Shown here piece by piece: positions 16,153-24,462 of a stretch of 64,000 bases of DNA. This DNA is from Novosphingobium sp. HII-3. GTDB taxonomy: Bacteria; Pseudomonadota; Alphaproteobacteria; Sphingomonadales; Sphingomonadaceae. Every line of letters begins with the position of its first letter. The first letter of the stretch is position 1. The notes beneath the pieces were generated by a model, which saw only the letters and a program-made list of their open reading frames with translations, was not told the origin of the DNA and ran no database searches. A program made the translations under genes and the position numbers. The stretch is from positions 1-64,000 of the forward strand of contig NZ_PPSM01000005.1 of NCBI RefSeq assembly GCF_002916655.1, in the 5' to 3' direction.

Positions 16153-16914
16153 TCAGCCGCGGGCGGGCAATCCGGCCGCGCGCAGGGCGGCGTGAGCCTC
16201 TGCAACGGTATACTTGCCGAAGTGGAAGATGGAGGCGGCCAACACCGCGCTCGCCTTCCCCTGCGTCACCCCGGCAACCAGATGATCGAGGTTGCCGACG
16301 CCGCCGCTCGCCACCACCGGCACGGAGACCGCCTCGGCGATGGCGCGCGTGAGAGCAAGATCATACCCATTCTGCGTGCCGTCCCCGTCCATCGAGGTCA
16401 CGAGAAGTTCGCCGGCTCCGAAACGCGCAAGCTTCATGGCGTGTTCGAGGGCGTCGATGCCCGTGGCCTTGCGGCCGCCATGCGTGAAAATTTCCCACTT
16501 GCCCGGTGCCGTGCGCCGAGCGTCCACCGACGCCACGATGCACTGCGATCCGAACTTCTCCGCGATGTCCGCGACCACTTCGGGCCGCGTCACGGCAGCG
16601 GAATTGACCGCCACCTTGTCCGCACCCGCCAGCAGGAGCGCGCGCGCGTCCTCGGCCGTGCGCACGCCGCCGCCGACGGTCAGGGGCATGAAGCAGACTT
16701 CGGCCGTCCGCTGCACCACATCGAGGAGCGTTCCGCGTCCCTCGTGGCTGGCTGAAATATCAAGAAAGCACAGCTCGTCCGCTCCGGCGGCATCATAGGC
16801 GCGCGCCTGCTCGACGGGATCGCCGGCGTCCTTCAGGTCGACGAAGTTCACGCCCTTCACCACGCGCCCATCGCGGACGTCGAGGCAGGGGATGACCCGG
16901 ATACGTACGGTCAT
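16153..16914 (-). CDS. hisF: Imidazole glycerol phosphate synthase cyclase subunit HisF
   Basis: HisF joins PRFAR with ammonia from HisH to yield imidazole glycerol phosphate and AICAR. The 253-residue TIM barrel shows [16 protein letters not shown] (catalytic Asp11), the phosphate-binding LTVGGGVRT, and the second catalytic Asp in [21 protein letters not shown] forms the C-terminal phosphate site. ATG at 16914 is chosen from the conserved N-terminus. An in-frame extension to 17025 is spurious. It starts four bases after the 81-residue membrane protein gene. Confidence 0.97.
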   Translation of the reverse strand: MTVRIRVIPCLDVRDGRVVKGVNFVDLKDAGDPVEQARAYDAAGADELCFLDISASHEGRGTLLDVVQRTAEVCFMPLTVGGGVRTAEDARALLLAGADKVAVNSAAVTRPEVVADIAEKFGSQCIVASVDARRTAPGKWEIFTHGGRKATGIDALEHAMKLARFGAGELLVTSMDGDGTQNGYDLALTRAIAEAVSVPVVASGGVGNLDHLVAGVTQGKASAVLAASIFHFGKYTVAEAHAALRAAGLPARG

Positions 16915-16918
16915 GGCC

Positions 16919-17164
16919 TCACTCCACCGGCTTGAAGAACAGCAAGACTGCGAACACCGCCACCACCGCGCAGAGCGCGAAGTTGAAGGCGGTGTAGATG
17001 GCGAACTTGCGCGGATTGTCCGCACGCATCGTCTCGATCTTCACCCGCGCGCGGCTGAACAGCATCAGGCGGGCTTTCCCGGCGCGGAAGTCCTGCCAGG
17101 CCCACACCGCGCCCGGCACGAAGATGGCAAGCGCAAGCACCGCCATCAGGCGATTCTCGTTCAC
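16919..17164 (-). CDS. 81-residue two-helix membrane protein between hisA and hisF
   Basis: The protein has two hydrophobic helices, residues 5-23 ([19 protein letters not shown]) and about 56-77 ([22 protein letters not shown]), joined by a basic loop ([28 protein letters not shown]). The GTG start at 17164 overlaps the hisA stop by four bases (GTGA), and its stop is four bases from hisF, so it is firmly embedded in the operon. No known domain was recognised, and there is no reason from sequence to link it to histidine synthesis other than its place. Confidence 0.75.
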   Translation of the reverse strand: MNENRLMAVLALAIFVPGAVWAWQDFRAGKARLMLFSRARVKIETMRADNPRKFAIYTAFNFALCAVVAVFAVLLFFKPVE

Positions 17165-17892
17165 CCCTCGCGCTCCGCGAACTGGATCGCCGTCGCCAGG
17201 TCGAGGCGACCGTCGTAGAGCGCGCGGCCGGTGATCACGCCTTCGATGCCGTCCTTCGCGTGCAGCGCCAGCAGGCGGATGTCGTCAAGCCCCTTCACCC
17301 CACCGCTGGCGATCACGGGAAGATCGGTGCGCCGCGCAAGATCCACCGTCGCCTCGATGTTGACGCCCTTGAGCAGGCCATCGCGTCCGATGTCGGTGAA
17401 CAGGAGGCTGGCAACGCCCGCGTCCTCGAACCGCCGGGCCATGTCCACGATCGAGACGTCGGACACTTCCGCCCAGCCTTCCGTCGCGACCATGCCGTCG
17501 CGCGCATCCACGGCAACGACGATGCCGCCTGGGAAGGCCTTTGCCATGTCTTTGACGAACTGCGGATCCTTTAGTGCCGCCGTGCCCATGACCACGCGCG
17601 AGACGCCAAGGTCGAACCACCCTTCGACCGCTTCGGGGGTTCGGATGCCGCCGCCCAGCTGCACATGGCCGGGAAACACCTCCAGGATCGCTTCCACCGC
17701 GCCGCGGTTCTCGGCCCGACCGGCAAACGAGCCGTCCAGATCGACGACGTGCAGGAACTGCGATCCGGCTTCGGCGAAGAGCGTGGCCTGTGCCGCAGGG
17801 TTGTCGCCATAGACGGTGGCGCGTTCCATGTCGCCTTCGGCAAGGCGGACGACCTGCCCCTGCTTGAGGTCGATGGCGGGAAAGACGATCAT
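17161..17892 (-). CDS. hisA: Phosphoribosylformimino-AICAR ribotide isomerase HisA
   Basis: HisA performs the Amadori isomerisation of ProFAR to PRFAR. The 243-residue TIM barrel begins MIVFPAIDLKQGQVVRL (catalytic Asp8), has the phosphate site QLGGGIRT and the second half acid in FTDIGRDGLLKG, and ends with IASGGVKG and GVITGRALYDG. The ATG at 17892 is set by the conserved N-terminus. It starts four bases past the hisH stop. Confidence 0.97.
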   Translation of the reverse strand: MIVFPAIDLKQGQVVRLAEGDMERATVYGDNPAAQATLFAEAGSQFLHVVDLDGSFAGRAENRGAVEAILEVFPGHVQLGGGIRTPEAVEGWFDLGVSRVVMGTAALKDPQFVKDMAKAFPGGIVVAVDARDGMVATEGWAEVSDVSIVDMARRFEDAGVASLLFTDIGRDGLLKGVNIEATVDLARRTDLPVIASGGVKGLDDIRLLALHAKDGIEGVITGRALYDGRLDLATAIQFAEREG

Positions 17893-17896
17893 GATC

Positions 17897-18520
17897 TCAG
17901 GGCTTCCATTCGAGGAAACGGGACAGCAGCGAAAGGCCGTACTGCTGGCTCTTCTCAGGGTGAAACTGCACACCCACGACATTGTCCTGCGCCACGGCCG
18001 CGACAAGCCCGCCGCCATGGTCCGTCATGGCAGCCACGTTTGCCCCGTCTTCCGGCTGGAAGTGGTAAGAGTGCAGGAAGTAGGCCTCGCCCGCATCGAT
18101 CAGGCCCTCTGCGGGATCGTGAAGACCAAGCGACACGTCGTTCCAGCCCATGTGAGGGATCTTGATCTGGGGGTCCGTCCGCTCGATCAGGCGAACTTCG
18201 CCGGCGATCCAGTCGAGCCCCGGCGTAACGCCATGCTCCAGGCCGCGGGTGGCGAGCAGTTGCATCCCAACGCAGATGCCAAGGAAAGGCGCGCCGCCCA
18301 CATGCACGCGCTCGGCCATTGCCTCGACCATGCCGCCGATGGCGCGCAGCCCTTCCGCGCAGGCCTTGAAGGAGCCGACGCCGGGCAGAACGATGCGGTC
18401 CGCCGCACGCACCACATCGGGACTGGCGGTGATGGTCAGGTCTTCCGCACCCGCAGCGCGAAGAGCGTTGGCGACCGAGTGCAGGTTGCCCGCACCATAG
18501 TCGATCAGCGCCAACGTCAT
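17897..18520 (-). CDS. hisH: Imidazole glycerol phosphate synthase glutaminase subunit HisH
   Basis: HisH hydrolyses glutamine and channels ammonia to HisF. The 207-residue class I amidotransferase has IDYGAGNLHSV at the N-terminus, the oxyanion PGVGSF, the nucleophile in GICVGMQLL (Cys near residue 85), and the His/Glu of GVQFHPEKSQ. The ATG at 18520 (MTLALIDYG) is used. The longer frame toward 18829 runs into hisB and is rejected. There is a gap of 49 bases after hisB. Confidence 0.97.
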   Translation of the reverse strand: MTLALIDYGAGNLHSVANALRAAGAEDLTITASPDVVRAADRIVLPGVGSFKACAEGLRAIGGMVEAMAERVHVGGAPFLGICVGMQLLATRGLEHGVTPGLDWIAGEVRLIERTDPQIKIPHMGWNDVSLGLHDPAEGLIDAGEAYFLHSYHFQPEDGANVAAMTDHGGGLVAAVAQDNVVGVQFHPEKSQQYGLSLLSRFLEWKP

Positions 18521-18569
18521 GCGCGCGAAGCCCTGGAAGGGCGGCGGCTCATGGAGACGAACCCTGCCA

Positions 18570-19172
18570 TCACAGCGTATCCTGCCCGAGAATTCCCTTG
18601 GTCGAGGGGATGGCTCCGCCCTTGCGCGGGTCGAGTTCGACCGCACTGCGCATCGCGCGCGCAAAGCCTTTGAAGATGCCTTCGCAGATGTGGTGATTGT
18701 TGGTGCCGTAGAGCAGTTCGATGTGCAGCGTGATGCCGATCGCCTGCGCAATCGAGTGGAACCAGTGCTCCACCATCTCAGTATCGAATTCGCCGAGTTT
18801 CTCCTGGGTGAACCTGGCCTTCCACACAAGATAGGGACGGCCCGAGATGTCCAGCGATACGCGGCTCAATGCCTCATCCATCGGGGAATTCACGTCGCCG
18901 TAGCGCCCGATACCCGCCTTGTCGCCGAGCGCCCTGGTGATCGCCTGTCCGATGGCGATGGCGCTGTCCTCGGTCGTGTGGTGCTGGTCGACGTGGAGGT
19001 CGCCCTTGATCCGGCACCGGATGTCGATCAGCGAATGGCGGCTGAACTGCTCGATCATGTGGTCAAGAAAACCGATGCCGGTCGACACGTCATAGGCGCC
19101 GGTGCCGTCGAGATTGACCTCGACTTCGATGTCGGTCTCGTGAGTCTTGCGGCTGATCGTGGCGGTACGCAT
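18570..19172 (-). CDS. hisB: Imidazoleglycerol-phosphate dehydratase HisB
   Basis: HisB dehydrates imidazole glycerol phosphate to imidazole acetol phosphate. The 200-residue single-function enzyme shows the metal-binding [19 protein letters not shown], the pair DQHHTTED and the second [18 protein letters not shown]. The ATG at 19172 ([13 protein letters not shown]) is the usual start. A longer frame to 19208 is not supported. It is the first gene of the operon as seen here. A palindrome 103-126 bases upstream could be regulatory. Confidence 0.97.
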   Translation of the reverse strand: MRTATISRKTHETDIEVEVNLDGTGAYDVSTGIGFLDHMIEQFSRHSLIDIRCRIKGDLHVDQHHTTEDSAIAIGQAITRALGDKAGIGRYGDVNSPMDEALSRVSLDISGRPYLVWKARFTQEKLGEFDTEMVEHWFHSIAQAIGITLHIELLYGTNNHHICEGIFKGFARAMRSAVELDPRKGGAIPSTKGILGQDTL

Positions 19173-19274
19173 GGCCGTGCCTAATAGACGTGTCTGAGCG
19201 GGAATCAATTCCGCACCTCATCCGGAGCCGGAAGGCCACGGGGGCGTTGAACAGGCGAGAGCCGAAACAGGCGA

Positions 19275-19298
19275 TTTTCTCTCCTGCAACAGAGAAAA
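19275..19298. repeat. Perfect 8-base inverted repeat between hisB and sspB
   Basis: TTTTCTCT (19275-19282) and AGAGAAAA (19291-19298) flank an 8-base spacer in the divergent hisB-sspB gap. There is no T run immediately after either arm outside the stem, so an operator is as likely as a terminator. The regulator is unknown. Confidence 0.4.
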
Positions 19299-19369
19299 TG
19301 GGACCATCGGCGTCTTTTTAGGTCGGAACACGCTTGACCGGACAAGCCAGCATGAGCACGTAGGGCGCG

Positions 19370-19867
19370 ATGAACGACACCACGCAAGACAGCCTGATCC
19401 CTTACGACGAAATCGTGCAGGAGGCCCTGCGCGCCGTCGTCGGCCGCGTGCTTGGCCAGGTAGAAGCCTCCAACGGCGTTCTTCCCGGCGGACACCACTT
19501 CTACATCACCTTCAAGACGGGGGCCCCCGGCGTAAGCATCCCCGCCGACCTGCGGGCCCGCTTCCCCGATGAGATGACCATCGTCCTGCAGAACAAGTTC
19601 TGGGATCTCGGCGTCTCGGACACCGGTTTCACCGTCAGCCTTTCCTTCAACCAGATGCCGGCCAAGCTGGACATTCCGTTCTCCGCGATCACCGCGTTCG
19701 TCGATCCGGCCGTCGACTTTGGCCTCCAGTTCCATGCCATGGCCGACGTCGAGAGCGAGCAGGTCTCCCCGGCGGAGAACGACGCGGAACGCGATGTCGC
19801 CTCGCGCATTACTCCCAGCGAGGATGGCTCGAACGTGGTCTCCGTGGATTTCGGCAAGAAGAAGTGA
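19370..19867 (+). CDS. sspB: SspB-family ClpXP adaptor (alphaproteobacterial type)
   Basis: SspB delivers ssrA-tagged proteins to ClpXP. The 165-residue protein begins with the substrate-binding fold (LIPYDEIVQEALRAVVGRVL, LPGGHHFYITFKT, RFPDEMTIVLQNKFWDL, MPAKLDIPFSAITAFVDPAVDFGLQF). After an acidic linker it ends VVSVDFGKKK, the XB-like tail that docks on the ClpX N-domain. TAGGG lies upstream of the ATG. A gene of unknown function follows 28 bases later. Together with the RcdA-like gene at 42.4 kb it marks alphaproteobacterial ClpXP adaptor circuitry. Confidence 0.88.
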   Translation: MNDTTQDSLIPYDEIVQEALRAVVGRVLGQVEASNGVLPGGHHFYITFKTGAPGVSIPADLRARFPDEMTIVLQNKFWDLGVSDTGFTVSLSFNQMPAKLDIPFSAITAFVDPAVDFGLQFHAMADVESEQVSPAENDAERDVASRITPSEDGSNVVSVDFGKKK

Positions 19868-19895
19868 CCGGGCTCGCCCGGGGATAGGGCGCAAG

Positions 19896-20345
19896 ATGGC
19901 TACGAAGCTTGGAACCGGAGTTCTCAAGAAGCAGGCAAAGAAGGCGGCAAATGTCGTCTCCGCCCCCGCCAGGGGGCTCAAGAACCTTGCGAACAACGGC
20001 GGCGAACTCCACGGGCCCAGCCCCAACCCGGCGACGAACCTGGTCATCGCGGACATCGCGCTGCGCACCGGGACCATGGTCGCCCGCCGCGCGGTAGAGC
20101 GGTCCGTCCTCGGAGCGAGCTATTCGCCGCGCAAGGCCAAGTCGATCCTGAAGGGCCGCTCGATCAGCGAAACGCTGCTGCACGGCGCCCTGGCGCGAGT
20201 CGCCGTCGGGTCTGTCCCCGGAGCGCTGGCGGTCAGCGGTGCCCTTGTGGTCAAGACACTGTACGACCGGAGCCGTGCCCGGCAGGCGCGCGCCGAAGGC
20301 GCCAGGGATCTCCATGAACAGGCGAAGGATGGGGAAACCTCCTGA
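19896..20345 (+). CDS. Hypothetical protein with basic N-terminus and hydrophobic segment
   Basis: This 149-residue product (ATG at 19896, TAGGG upstream) is not recognised. It has a Lys-rich start (KLGTGVLKKQAKKAANVV), a region that could be amphipathic helical, a hydrophobic stretch near residues 95-120 (ALARVAVGSVPGALAVSGALVVKTLY) that may be one membrane helix, and a charged tail (DRSRARQARAEGARDLHEQAK). Base composition matches its neighbours. It sits 28 bases after sspB and 96 before gmk, all on the plus strand. No function is proposed. Confidence 0.6.
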   Translation: MATKLGTGVLKKQAKKAANVVSAPARGLKNLANNGGELHGPSPNPATNLVIADIALRTGTMVARRAVERSVLGASYSPRKAKSILKGRSISETLLHGALARVAVGSVPGALAVSGALVVKTLYDRSRARQARAEGARDLHEQAKDGETS

Positions 20346-20441
20346 GTTGGAGGCTGCGGCCCGGGCCTTCTGTCCGCGACTGACCTGCCCCCTCGCGCAA
20401 CCGCCACTTGATTTGCGGGGCCGTCATCGGCATCGGGAACC

Positions 20442-21107
20442 ATGGCCCATGACGCTCCCTCTCCCGACACCACCGGTACACTCGCCCGCCGCGGGCTGAT
20501 GTTCATCCTGTCCTCGCCCTCGGGCGCTGGCAAGACCACCATCGCCAGGATGCTGCTCGAAGGCGATCCCCATATCCGCAACTCCGTCTCCTGCACCACC
20601 CGCGCGCCGCGGCCGGGTGAGGTCGATGGGCGTGACTATCACTTCGTCAGCCATGCCCAGTTCGATCGCATGGCCGAGGACGGGGAGTTCCTGGAATGGG
20701 CGACCGTCTTTGGCCAGAGCTACGGAACGCCCAAGGCCCAGGTCAAGGCCGGCCTGAAGGAGGGTGTCGACTACATGTTCGACATCGACTGGCAAGGGAC
20801 CCAGCAGCTTTACCAGAAGCTCGAGCGCGACGTGGTGCGCGTGTTCCTACTGCCCCCCAGCATTGCGGAACTTCGCCGCCGCCTCACTGGCCGTGGAACC
20901 GACACTCCGGAGGTCATCCACGGCCGGATGGAGCGCGCCCGGTCCGAAATCAGCCACTGGGACGGTTACGACTACGTCGTCGTCAATGATGATATCGATC
21001 GCTGCTTCGAACAGGTGCAGAAGATTCTCCATGCCGAGCGACTCCGCCGCGCCCGCCAGACGGGGCTGATCGGCTTCGTGCGCGAACTGATGCAGCCCGA
21101 CGACTGA
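20442..21107 (+). CDS. gmk: Guanylate kinase
   Basis: This enzyme phosphorylates GMP to GDP with ATP. The 221-residue sequence has a P-loop SSPSGAGKTT near residue 25, the GMP-binding block SVSCTTRAPRPGEVDGRDYHFV, the EFLEWATVFGQSYGTP segment, and the lid with RRRLTGRGTDTPEVIHGRM. The N-terminus (about 18 residues) is longer than in E. coli, so a later start is conceivable, but MAHDAPSPDTTG follows a suitable gap. It is followed by dapD 122 bases downstream. Confidence 0.96.
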   Translation: MAHDAPSPDTTGTLARRGLMFILSSPSGAGKTTIARMLLEGDPHIRNSVSCTTRAPRPGEVDGRDYHFVSHAQFDRMAEDGEFLEWATVFGQSYGTPKAQVKAGLKEGVDYMFDIDWQGTQQLYQKLERDVVRVFLLPPSIAELRRRLTGRGTDTPEVIHGRMERARSEISHWDGYDYVVVNDDIDRCFEQVQKILHAERLRRARQTGLIGFVRELMQPDD

Positions 21108-21229
21108 CCCGGCCGCTATGGCGAAGCCGCCTGCGCGCCGCCACGGTGACGTAGCTCTTGCCGCCCCGCCGCTCAGCCTCTAGGCCGCGCCGCAACAGAT
21201 CGACCTACCCATCTTCCGGAGACCCAGCC

Positions 21230-22063
21230 ATGTCCGACCTTGCCGCCAAGATCGAAGCCGCATTCGACGCCCGCGACACCGTCACGCCCGCCAGTGAGGA
21301 CGTTCGCCAGATCGTCGACGAAGCCCTGGAGTTGCTTGATGCGGGCAAAGCCCGCGTGGCCGAAAAGGTCGACGGCGAATGGGTCGTGAACCAGTGGCTC
21401 AAGAAGGCTGTCCTTCTCAGCTTCCGCCTGAACGACAATGGCGTGATGGACTACGGCGCAGCCGGCGCGCCCGCCTTCGACAAGGTGCCGCTCAAGTTCG
21501 CGGGCTGGGATGAAAGCCGCTTCAAGGCTGCCGGCGTCCGCGTGGTTCCCGGTGCCGTGGTGCGCCGCAGCGCCCATGTCTCCAAGGGCGTGGTGCTGAT
21601 GCCGAGCTTCGTGAATCTTGGCGCCTACATCGGCGAGGGCACGATGGTGGACACCTGGGCCACCGTCGGATCCTGCGCGCAGATCGGCAGGAACGTGCAC
21701 ATCTCGGGCGGCGCCGGCATCGGTGGCGTGCTTGAGCCCCTCCAGGCGGGCCCCGTCATCATCGAGGACGGCGCCTTCATCGGCGCCCGCTCGGAAGTCG
21801 CCGAAGGCGTCATCGTCGGCGAGGGTGCGGTTCTCTCGATGGGTGTGTTCATCGGTGCCTCGACCAAGATCGTCGACCGTGCGACCGGCGAAGTCCACAT
21901 CGGCCGTGTCCCCCCCTACGCCGTCGTCGTGCCTGGCGCGATGCCCGGCAAGCCGCTTGCCGACGGCACGCCCGGCCCATCGCTCTACTGCGCGGTGATC
22001 GTGAAGACCGTTGACGCGCAGACCCGCTCGAAGACCGGTATCAACGAACTCCTGCGCGACTGA
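21230..22063 (+). CDS. dapD: Tetrahydrodipicolinate N-succinyltransferase DapD
   Basis: DapD succinylates tetrahydrodipicolinate in the succinylase branch of lysine and diaminopimelate synthesis. The 277-residue left-handed beta-helix trimer protein shows hexapeptide repeats ([54 protein letters not shown]). The motifs GGVLEP, GARSEV and [15 protein letters not shown] are typical. The N-terminal helical domain starts at [12 protein letters not shown]. The ATG at 21230 is set by homology and CGGAG upstream. An in-frame extension from 21158 is rejected. With lysC at 55.6 kb, it is part of the aspartate family. Confidence 0.97.
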   Translation: MSDLAAKIEAAFDARDTVTPASEDVRQIVDEALELLDAGKARVAEKVDGEWVVNQWLKKAVLLSFRLNDNGVMDYGAAGAPAFDKVPLKFAGWDESRFKAAGVRVVPGAVVRRSAHVSKGVVLMPSFVNLGAYIGEGTMVDTWATVGSCAQIGRNVHISGGAGIGGVLEPLQAGPVIIEDGAFIGARSEVAEGVIVGEGAVLSMGVFIGASTKIVDRATGEVHIGRVPPYAVVVPGAMPGKPLADGTPGPSLYCAVIVKTVDAQTRSKTGINELLRD

Positions 22064-22212
22064 TCGCGGCTATAGCGGCCGTTCGCCTTACCGATGGCGT
22101 GCGGCTCACGGTAACGAAACCATCTCTGCAGGGCGGCTGGCGGAACGCCGGTCGCCCTGAAGTGTTTCGTGTGGAAATGGGCGGAACACCGTTCGCTACC
22201 GGAGAGACGAGA

Positions 22213-22434
22213 ATGGAAAGACGGAAAGAGGAAGTACACCTCGGCGACGTCGAGGCCCGCAGCGGTTCGACACCCGGCATTGTGCGGTATATCCTCCTCA
22301 TCAGCCTCGTTCTTGTCATCCTCGGTTTCTCGGCTGTCTGGCTGACAGGCGTGCTCACCACGCCGGAAACGGGTGGTCATGCGGACACCGAGCGAGCCGT
22401 CGCCGAACAGCGCGACGAGCCGCAACAACCCTGA
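22213..22434 (+). CDS. 73-residue one-span membrane microprotein, copy A
   Basis: A polar N-terminus MERRKEEVHLGDVEARSGSTPGIVRY leads into one membrane helix (about residues 25-46, ending SAVWLTGVL) and a short acidic tail. GGAGAG precedes the ATG by seven bases. The block EVHL.D.EAR.GSTP.IVRY recurs in the protein at 23012-23212. About 25 of 39 aligned positions are identical by eye, so the two are paralogs. It is followed after three bases by the DUF1810 gene and probably co-translated with it. No known domain was recognised. The charge pattern suggests the N-terminus is cytoplasmic. Confidence 0.75.
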   Translation: MERRKEEVHLGDVEARSGSTPGIVRYILLISLVLVILGFSAVWLTGVLTTPETGGHADTERAVAEQRDEPQQP

Positions 22435-22437
22435 CCG

Positions 22438-22932
22438 ATGGGTACCAGTCAGGCGTTCGGCACGGTGCCCGATCTTGAACGTTTCGTGCCGGCGCAGGAC
22501 GAAATCTTCGATGAGGTCCGGGTGGAGCTGTCAGCCGGACACAAACGCACGCACTGGATGTGGTTCGTCTTTCCCCAGATCGCAGGGCTGGGATCAAGCC
22601 CGATGGCGCGCCACTACGCCATTGCGAATCTGAACGAGGCCCAGGACTACCTTGCCCACCCTATCCTGGGTCGCCGTTTGCATGAGGTCACTCACCTCAT
22701 GCTGGCCTGGCGCGGACGGCGAAGCGCGGATGAGATCCTCGGCTCTATCGATGCCATGAAGTTCTGCAGCAGCATGACCCTGTTCGAGTACGCGTCGCCG
22801 GATGGCCAGGCTGCCGCCCCTTTCGCCGATGCGCTCGAGACGTTCTTCGGAGGGAAGCGGGATGAGCGCACCCTGCATCTGCTCGAGGAGCAATCCGCGC
22901 GTCATGCTCGAAGCGCATCGCCGGGAACTTGA
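22438..22932 (+). CDS. DUF1810-family protein
   Basis: This 164-residue soluble protein matches the DUF1810 pattern: LERFVPAQDEIFDEVRVELSAGHKRTHWMWFVFPQIAGLGSSPMARHYAI, then EAQDYLAHPILGRRLHEV, and the C-terminal SIDAMKFCSSMTLFEYA with FFGGKRDERTL. The function of this family is not established. It begins three bases after the first membrane microprotein and is followed 79 bases later by the second, forming a compact three-gene plus-strand unit. Confidence 0.88.
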   Translation: MGTSQAFGTVPDLERFVPAQDEIFDEVRVELSAGHKRTHWMWFVFPQIAGLGSSPMARHYAIANLNEAQDYLAHPILGRRLHEVTHLMLAWRGRRSADEILGSIDAMKFCSSMTLFEYASPDGQAAAPFADALETFFGGKRDERTLHLLEEQSARHARSASPGT

Positions 22933-23011
22933 TTGCCGCTCCTGGCGTTCCGCAAGATGGTCCGATGATGCGCGACCATGAAGGCCGCCGTCGGGCCGAC
23001 GGAGAGCAGCC

Positions 23012-23212
23012 ATGCATCGTACCGGTGATGAAGTTCATCTCGATGACGATGAAGCGCGCGGGGGAAGCACCCCGCAGATCGTCCGCTATGTCCTGATCGT
23101 CAGCCTGCTGCTGGCGCTGGTCGCGATGTCCGCCGTGTGGATCACGCGCGCCGTCGTGGACCAGCCGTCCCGCGCCCCGGTGACGGCGGAACAGCATGCA
23201 CTAGGAGGCTGA
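23012..23212 (+). CDS. 66-residue one-span membrane microprotein, copy B
   Basis: This is the paralog of the protein at 22213-22434. It has the same EVHL.D.EAR.GSTP.IVRY block, then a membrane helix with LIVSLLLALVAMSAVWIT and a short tail. GGAGAG lies upstream of ATG. The duplication flanks the DUF1810 gene. The two copies differ mainly in the helix and tail. No function is known. Confidence 0.72.
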   Translation: MHRTGDEVHLDDDEARGGSTPQIVRYVLIVSLLLALVAMSAVWITRAVVDQPSRAPVTAEQHALGG

Positions 23213-23408
23213 GGGGTAGCTGTCGGGAATTGCCAGGAGCCGCTCGCGAAAGGTGCCGATGCGCCAGACGGCGGCACCTTCACCACGGTTTCGACCCCAA
23301 CCTGTCGGCAGGGATCACGCCCGGTTCGCCGGCGGCTCCTGTCAATCTGACGGCCGAAGCCGCCATCTCCTGTGTCCCCGGATCTAGCCTGGAAGGGTTT
23401 CCAAACCG

Positions 23409-24299
23409 TTAACGCGGCGCCTGCCGCCTCGTCGTCAGGCCGAGTTCGTCAGCGATCGCGCGCCACCTGGGCAGCAGGACGTCCAAATCTCCACCCTGCG
23501 CCCCGGCAAGAACCTGGACGCAGACGTGGTCCGCTCCCGCGTCGAAGTGCGCCTGCAGACGCGCCGCTGCCTCACCCGGTCCTCCGGCGGAAAACAAGGC
23601 GGCGAGGAGACGGGGATCGTCGGCATCAATCTCCGCGTCGGTGAAACCCAGGCGCAGCCAGTTCTTGCGATAGTTCGGGAGCCGCCGGTAATGCGTGAGC
23701 GCCTCGACCGCCGTGGCCCGGGCCTTCTGCGGGTCACTCTCCAGAATGACGCCCTGTTCGGGCGCAAGCAGCGCCCGAGGACCGAGTATCGCGCGGGCGC
23801 CCGCCGTGTGTTCGGGTGTCACGAGATAGGGGTGGGCGCCCGCCGTCCGTGCGCCGGACAGCGCCACCATCCCGGGGCCGAGCGCAGCAAGGCAGAGGTT
23901 GTCGCGCGGCATTCCTGCGGCGGCCAGCGAGTCAAGGAAAGCGCTCATGACCTCGAGCGGCCTGCCCCACTTTTCGCCGATGATCGGACCATGGCTGATG
24001 CCGAGGCCCAGGAGCGTGCGGGCGCGCCAGTCGTCCGGAAGGCCCAGAAACCAGGCCGCCAGTTCGGCGGGGTCATGCTTCCAGATGTTGAGGATGCCGG
24101 TGGCCACAGTGATGGTCGATGTCGCGGCCAGCAGCCGTTCGACGTCGGCAGGCGCGCCATCGTCGATACCTCCCGGTATCCACAAGGCCCCATAGCCCAT
24201 TGCCTCAAGCTCGGCGGCCGCTGCGGCGGATCGGGCCTTGTCTCCGAAACGCAGCTCCAGCGACCAGACCCCGACCTTTCCGATGGAAGGTATCGTCAT
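23409..24299 (-). CDS. Luciferase-like (LLM class, F420-type) oxidoreductase
   Basis: The 296-residue TIM-barrel flavoprotein resembles the MSMEG_4141 subgroup (TIGR03620) of LLM oxidoreductases. It starts GKVGVWSLELRFGDKARSAAAAAELEAMGYGALWIPGG and shows TSTITVATGILNIWKHDP, LLGLGISHGPIIGEKWGRP, AALGPGMVALSGARTAGAHPYLVTPEH and a C-terminal DAGADHVCVQVL. The ATG at 24299 is backed by GGAGGAGG. This subgroup is annotated as F420-dependent, but sphingomonads are not generally F420 producers, so FMN or another cofactor may apply. The 196-base gap downstream toward 23212 holds no clear gene. Confidence 0.82.
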   Translation of the reverse strand: MTIPSIGKVGVWSLELRFGDKARSAAAAAELEAMGYGALWIPGGIDDGAPADVERLLAATSTITVATGILNIWKHDPAELAAWFLGLPDDWRARTLLGLGISHGPIIGEKWGRPLEVMSAFLDSLAAAGMPRDNLCLAALGPGMVALSGARTAGAHPYLVTPEHTAGARAILGPRALLAPEQGVILESDPQKARATAVEALTHYRRLPNYRKNWLRLGFTDAEIDADDPRLLAALFSAGGPGEAAARLQAHFDAGADHVCVQVLAGAQGGDLDVLLPRWRAIADELGLTTRRQAPR

Positions 24300-24462
24300 G
24301 GCCTCCTCCTCCTTGTCTGGGGTGTGAGGGGCGCCCACCGGCGCATCAAGCCTTTTACGCCTCTTGCCCGACGGCATCGCCCGTGCGGCCATTCGCCCCG
24401 GAGGAGGGCCTGCCCCAAGCGGCCGCTTGATAGCTTGAGGACTGCGGCATAGCCCATGATGA

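Noticed and set aside
23201..23310. Short minus-strand frame reading WRIGTFRERLLAIPDSYPSAS then stop
   Set aside because: It looks protein-like but is only about 36 codons after an upstream stop, has no ATG/GTG start with a ribosome-binding site, and overlaps the end of the microprotein gene. A gene remnant cannot be excluded.
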